A DNA stretch of 64,000 bases from Myxococcales bacterium UBA1238 (GTDB lineage Bacteria > Myxococcota_A > Bradymonadia > UBA7976 > UBA1532). The position numbers and the translations under genes are program-made. Under the pieces are notes generated by a model. It saw only the letters and a program-made list of their open reading frames with translations, had not been told where the DNA came from and did no database searches. The DNA lies in the NCBI GenBank assembly GCA_002309015.1, contig DBWM01000043.1:8292-72291 (forward strand). Reading direction: 5' to 3'. Shown in pieces: positions 61,961 to 64,000 of the stretch (position 1 is the stretch's first letter; the number at the start of each line of letters is the position of its first letter).

Positions 61961-62178
61961 GAGAGACCTTTAAAGCGCCTGCGTCCTGTTTGCGCCGTCT
62001 GTAAAAAGTGTGCAGTTTGACGGCGAAGCGGTGTGATGGCAAGCGATCTGCGCGCCTGATGGGGCGACCCGGGCAAAAAACGTCCATTTTTTGAACAGTC
62101 TGATCGATCTGGACGCTTCCGGGATCGCCTTTTAAAATGCAACTGTATGAAATTAAAGCGATAAATCGTTATCAAAAG

Positions 62179-62206
62179 TTGGCATCATTTTTGCAATCAT
62201 TATACG
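62179..62206 (+). promoter_or_regulatory. Predicted radA promoter (sigma-54 or sigma-70 reading)
   Basis: TTGGCAT-N5-TTTGCA contains GG (62181) and GC (62193) at the exact 12-bp register of a sigma-54 -24/-12 promoter. The same segment fits a sigma-70 promoter, TTGGCA (62179-62184) and TATACG (62201-62206) with 16-bp spacing. Sequence alone cannot decide between them. The radA start is at 62247. Confidence 0.4.
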
Positions 62207-62246
62207 CGGGAGCTCAACAAAGGGCGCAGCTCGAAAGAGAGGGACA

Positions 62247-63605
62247 ATGGCGAAAGCAAAGACGGTCTATGTTTGTCAGGCTTGCGGACAGCAGAGCGCG
62301 CGCTGGCTCGGTCGCTGCGTCTGTGGGGCCTGGGACAGCTATGTGGAAGAGGTGATCGCGCCGCCTGCGCCTTCGGGAGGAAGCGCCGCGTTTGGTGCCC
62401 TCGAAGCCTCTCTGCCGCAGCGGCTATGCGAGGTCTCCTGTGGCGTAAATGCGCGAAACCTAACTGGATTTAAAGAACTCGACCGTGTGCTCGGAGGTGG
62501 CCTGGTGCCGGGCTCCCTGGTGCTCGTGGGCGGCGATCCGGGCATCGGTAAATCGACGCTCTTGCTTCAGGCGGCCGAGATGGTCGCGCGTTTGGGCGTA
62601 AAAGTGCTCTATGTGACGGGTGAGGAATCGCCCCGGCAGACGCGCATGCGGGCGGAGCGCCTGGGGGCGGTGGCGCCGGATTTATGGATTCTGGCCGAGA
62701 CTTCGCTCGAAGCGATCGAAAAACATGTGGCCGATGTGGCGCCGCGCATGCTGGTGATCGATTCGGTGCAGACGCTTTGGATGGAGGGCGTGCAGTCTTC
62801 ACCAGGCAGCGTGGCGCAGTTGCGGGCGGTGACGGCAAGGCTCATGGCGATCGCGAAATCCCGCGAAATCTCAACGTTTTTGGTGGGACACGTGACTAAG
62901 GACGGAGCGATCGCCGGGCCTCGGGTGCTCGAGCATATGGTCGATACGGTGCTCTATTTTCAGGGCGAGCGCGGCCATCCCTTCCGCATTTTGCGCGCGG
63001 TCAAGAACCGCTTCGGCTCCACTGACGAGATCGGCACTTTTGAGATGAGCGACAAGGGATTAAGCGAGGTTCTGAATCCCTCTGCGCTGTTTTTGGCGGA
63101 GCGGGCTTCCGGGGCTTCGGGTTCGGTGATCGCTGCGGCGTTTGAGGGCACGAGGCCCCTCTTGGTAGAGGTTCAGGCGCTGGTGACGCCTTCGGTTTAC
63201 GGTACGGGTCGCCGGACTGCGCTCGGTGTGGATTCGGGTCGGCTCGCGCTGCTGCTTGCGGTGCTCGAAAAAAAGGCGGGGATGTCGATCGGCCAGGCGG
63301 ACGTTTATGTCAATATTGCCGGGGGGTTACATATCGATGAGCCCGCAATCGATCTGCCGATTCTGGCGGCTTTGGCTTCGAGCCATCTCGATCGCCCCGT
63401 CGATCCGGGAACGGCGCTGTTTGGTGAAATCGGTCTTGGCGGCGAGGTGCGGGCGGTGATGGGGGCGGATGCGCGGGTGATGGAGATTCGCCAATTTGGC
63501 CTGGAGCGCGCGCTCTTGCCTGCGGCGAATCTTACGAATTTAAAGAGTGACTTTGCTCTTTGCGGGATTTCAAACGTCGATCAGCTGCTCGCGGAGCTGT
63601 TCTAA
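62247..63605 (+). CDS. radA: DNA repair protein RadA
   Basis: A 452-residue RecA-like branch-migration ATPase. An N-terminal zinc finger is followed by Walker A GGDPGIGKSTLLLQ, the RadA-specific VKNRFGSTDEIG motif, and a C-terminal Lon-like domain (QADVYVNIAGGL). The zinc finger is unusual: C-x2-C is paired with C-x-C (GRCVCGAW) instead of the typical C-x2-C, one residue being absent. The ATG at 62247 gives a family-typical N-terminus. It is convergent with glpK. Confidence 0.96.
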   Translation: MAKAKTVYVCQACGQQSARWLGRCVCGAWDSYVEEVIAPPAPSGGSAAFGALEASLPQRLCEVSCGVNARNLTGFKELDRVLGGGLVPGSLVLVGGDPGIGKSTLLLQAAEMVARLGVKVLYVTGEESPRQTRMRAERLGAVAPDLWILAETSLEAIEKHVADVAPRMLVIDSVQTLWMEGVQSSPGSVAQLRAVTARLMAIAKSREISTFLVGHVTKDGAIAGPRVLEHMVDTVLYFQGERGHPFRILRAVKNRFGSTDEIGTFEMSDKGLSEVLNPSALFLAERASGASGSVIAAAFEGTRPLLVEVQALVTPSVYGTGRRTALGVDSGRLALLLAVLEKKAGMSIGQADVYVNIAGGLHIDEPAIDLPILAALASSHLDRPVDPGTALFGEIGLGGEVRAVMGADARVMEIRQFGLERALLPAANLTNLKSDFALCGISNVDQLLAELF

Positions 63606-63627
63606 CGATGCGATTTTTAAAGCAAAA

Positions 63628-64000
63628 TTATGCTTTCTGAACGACGGATTTCCAGCGGTTGAGCAGCTGAGCGACCTCTTCGATGGGGCGGCTTCGCGTA
63701 AAGCGCCGGTCTTCTTTCCAACTCTCGCGGATCGATTCCAGATTAGGCCAGAAGCCCACCGCAAGGCCTGCGAAGAAGGCAGCACCGAGCGCAGTGGTCT
63801 CGATCAACGCGGGGCGGACCAGCTGAACCCCCAGCAGATCGGCCTGGAATTGCATGAGCAGGTTGTTGGCTGAAGCGCCGCCATCTACGCGCAACCCCGA
63901 AAGCGGCTTTTGAAGATCGTGCTGCATCGCGTTTAGGACGTCGTGATTCTGGAATGCGATACCTTCGAGCACGGCGCGCGCGAGATGGCCCTTGGTGGTG
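63628..64000 (-). CDS. glpK: Glycerol kinase (3' part, runs off window)
   Basis: The C-terminal 123 complete codons of a FGGY-family kinase that phosphorylates glycerol to glycerol-3-phosphate. The visible part has TKGHLARAVLEGIAFQ, the RVDGGASANNLLMQFQADLL motif that positions the adenine, and PALIETTALGAAFFAGLAVGFW, which together identify glycerol kinase rather than other sugar kinases. The frame remains open to the window edge. The stop lies 22 bp from the radA stop. Confidence 0.94.
   Translation of the reverse strand, partial: TTKGHLARAVLEGIAFQNHDVLNAMQHDLQKPLSGLRVDGGASANNLLMQFQADLLGVQLVRPALIETTALGAAFFAGLAVGFWPNLESIRESWKEDRRFTRSRPIEEVAQLLNRWKSVVQKA

Noticed and set aside
63610..63627. 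Terminator between radA and glpK
   Set aside because: Only a 6-bp AT-rich stem is present and neither side has a proper T-run.

Overview
The window is a dense, moderately GC-rich bacterial chromosome segment carrying mostly housekeeping genes, with no integrase, transposase, phage genes or CRISPR. Several features point to a Myxococcota-like (former Deltaproteobacteria) organism: a 1,579-residue surface protein built of thrombospondin type 3 repeats and ending in a MYXO-CTERM-like tail, a MopE-type Asp/Cys repeat lipoprotein fused to a formylglycine-generating-enzyme-like domain, many small lipoproteins, and an ATP synthase operon with both b and b' stalk subunits. The lineage is inferred from these families; no 16S gene is present.

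Layout. 1-2500 (minus): F0F1 ATP synthase genes b', b, delta and the 5' part of alpha, interrupted between b and delta by a 42-bp tandem repeat. 2.6-8.7 kb: comF, metK, then murA-recF-dnaN, followed by an intergenic region with clustered DnaA-box-like 9-mers. 8.7-16.5 kb: a lipoprotein, panB-panC, two methyltransferases including prmC, dapB-dapA and an adenosine deaminase. 16.5-26.6 kb: ffh, a B-box/Yip1 membrane protein, the MopE-like lipoprotein, two glycosyltransferases, a methyltransferase, a thioredoxin-like protein, a catalytically altered GH3 protein and a small transaldolase. 26.6-34.5 kb: a three-subunit molybdenum hydroxylase with a MocA-like protein next to it, Mrp, a stand-alone MshEN-type protein, a CRS1-YhbY-type RNA-binding protein and a YciO-type protein.

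34.5-40.5 kb (minus) is a compact operon priA-def-fmt-rsmB-rpe whose last stop codon lies inside a tRNA-Pro(CGG) gene. 40.7-43.0 kb holds two tandem paralogues of a family I do not recognise, sharing an approximately 80-residue probable winged-helix block. 43.4-47.7 kb encodes both subunits of a type IIA topoisomerase. 48-54.8 kb holds the large repeat protein and a coiled-coil/possible propeller protein. 55.2-64 kb carries pepN, a solitary GroES-like protein, two lipoproteins, hisS, radA and the 3' end of glpK.

The most notable observations are the unknown tandem paralogue pair, the repeat inside the atp operon, a MurA with Asp in place of the fosfomycin-target Cys, a GH3 protein lacking its catalytic residues, a ParC/GyrA-like subunit with Gln at the main quinolone-resistance position, the rpe/tRNA-Pro overlap, a solo MshEN protein, and a gene-poor region at 54.9-55.1 kb with nested inverted repeats.
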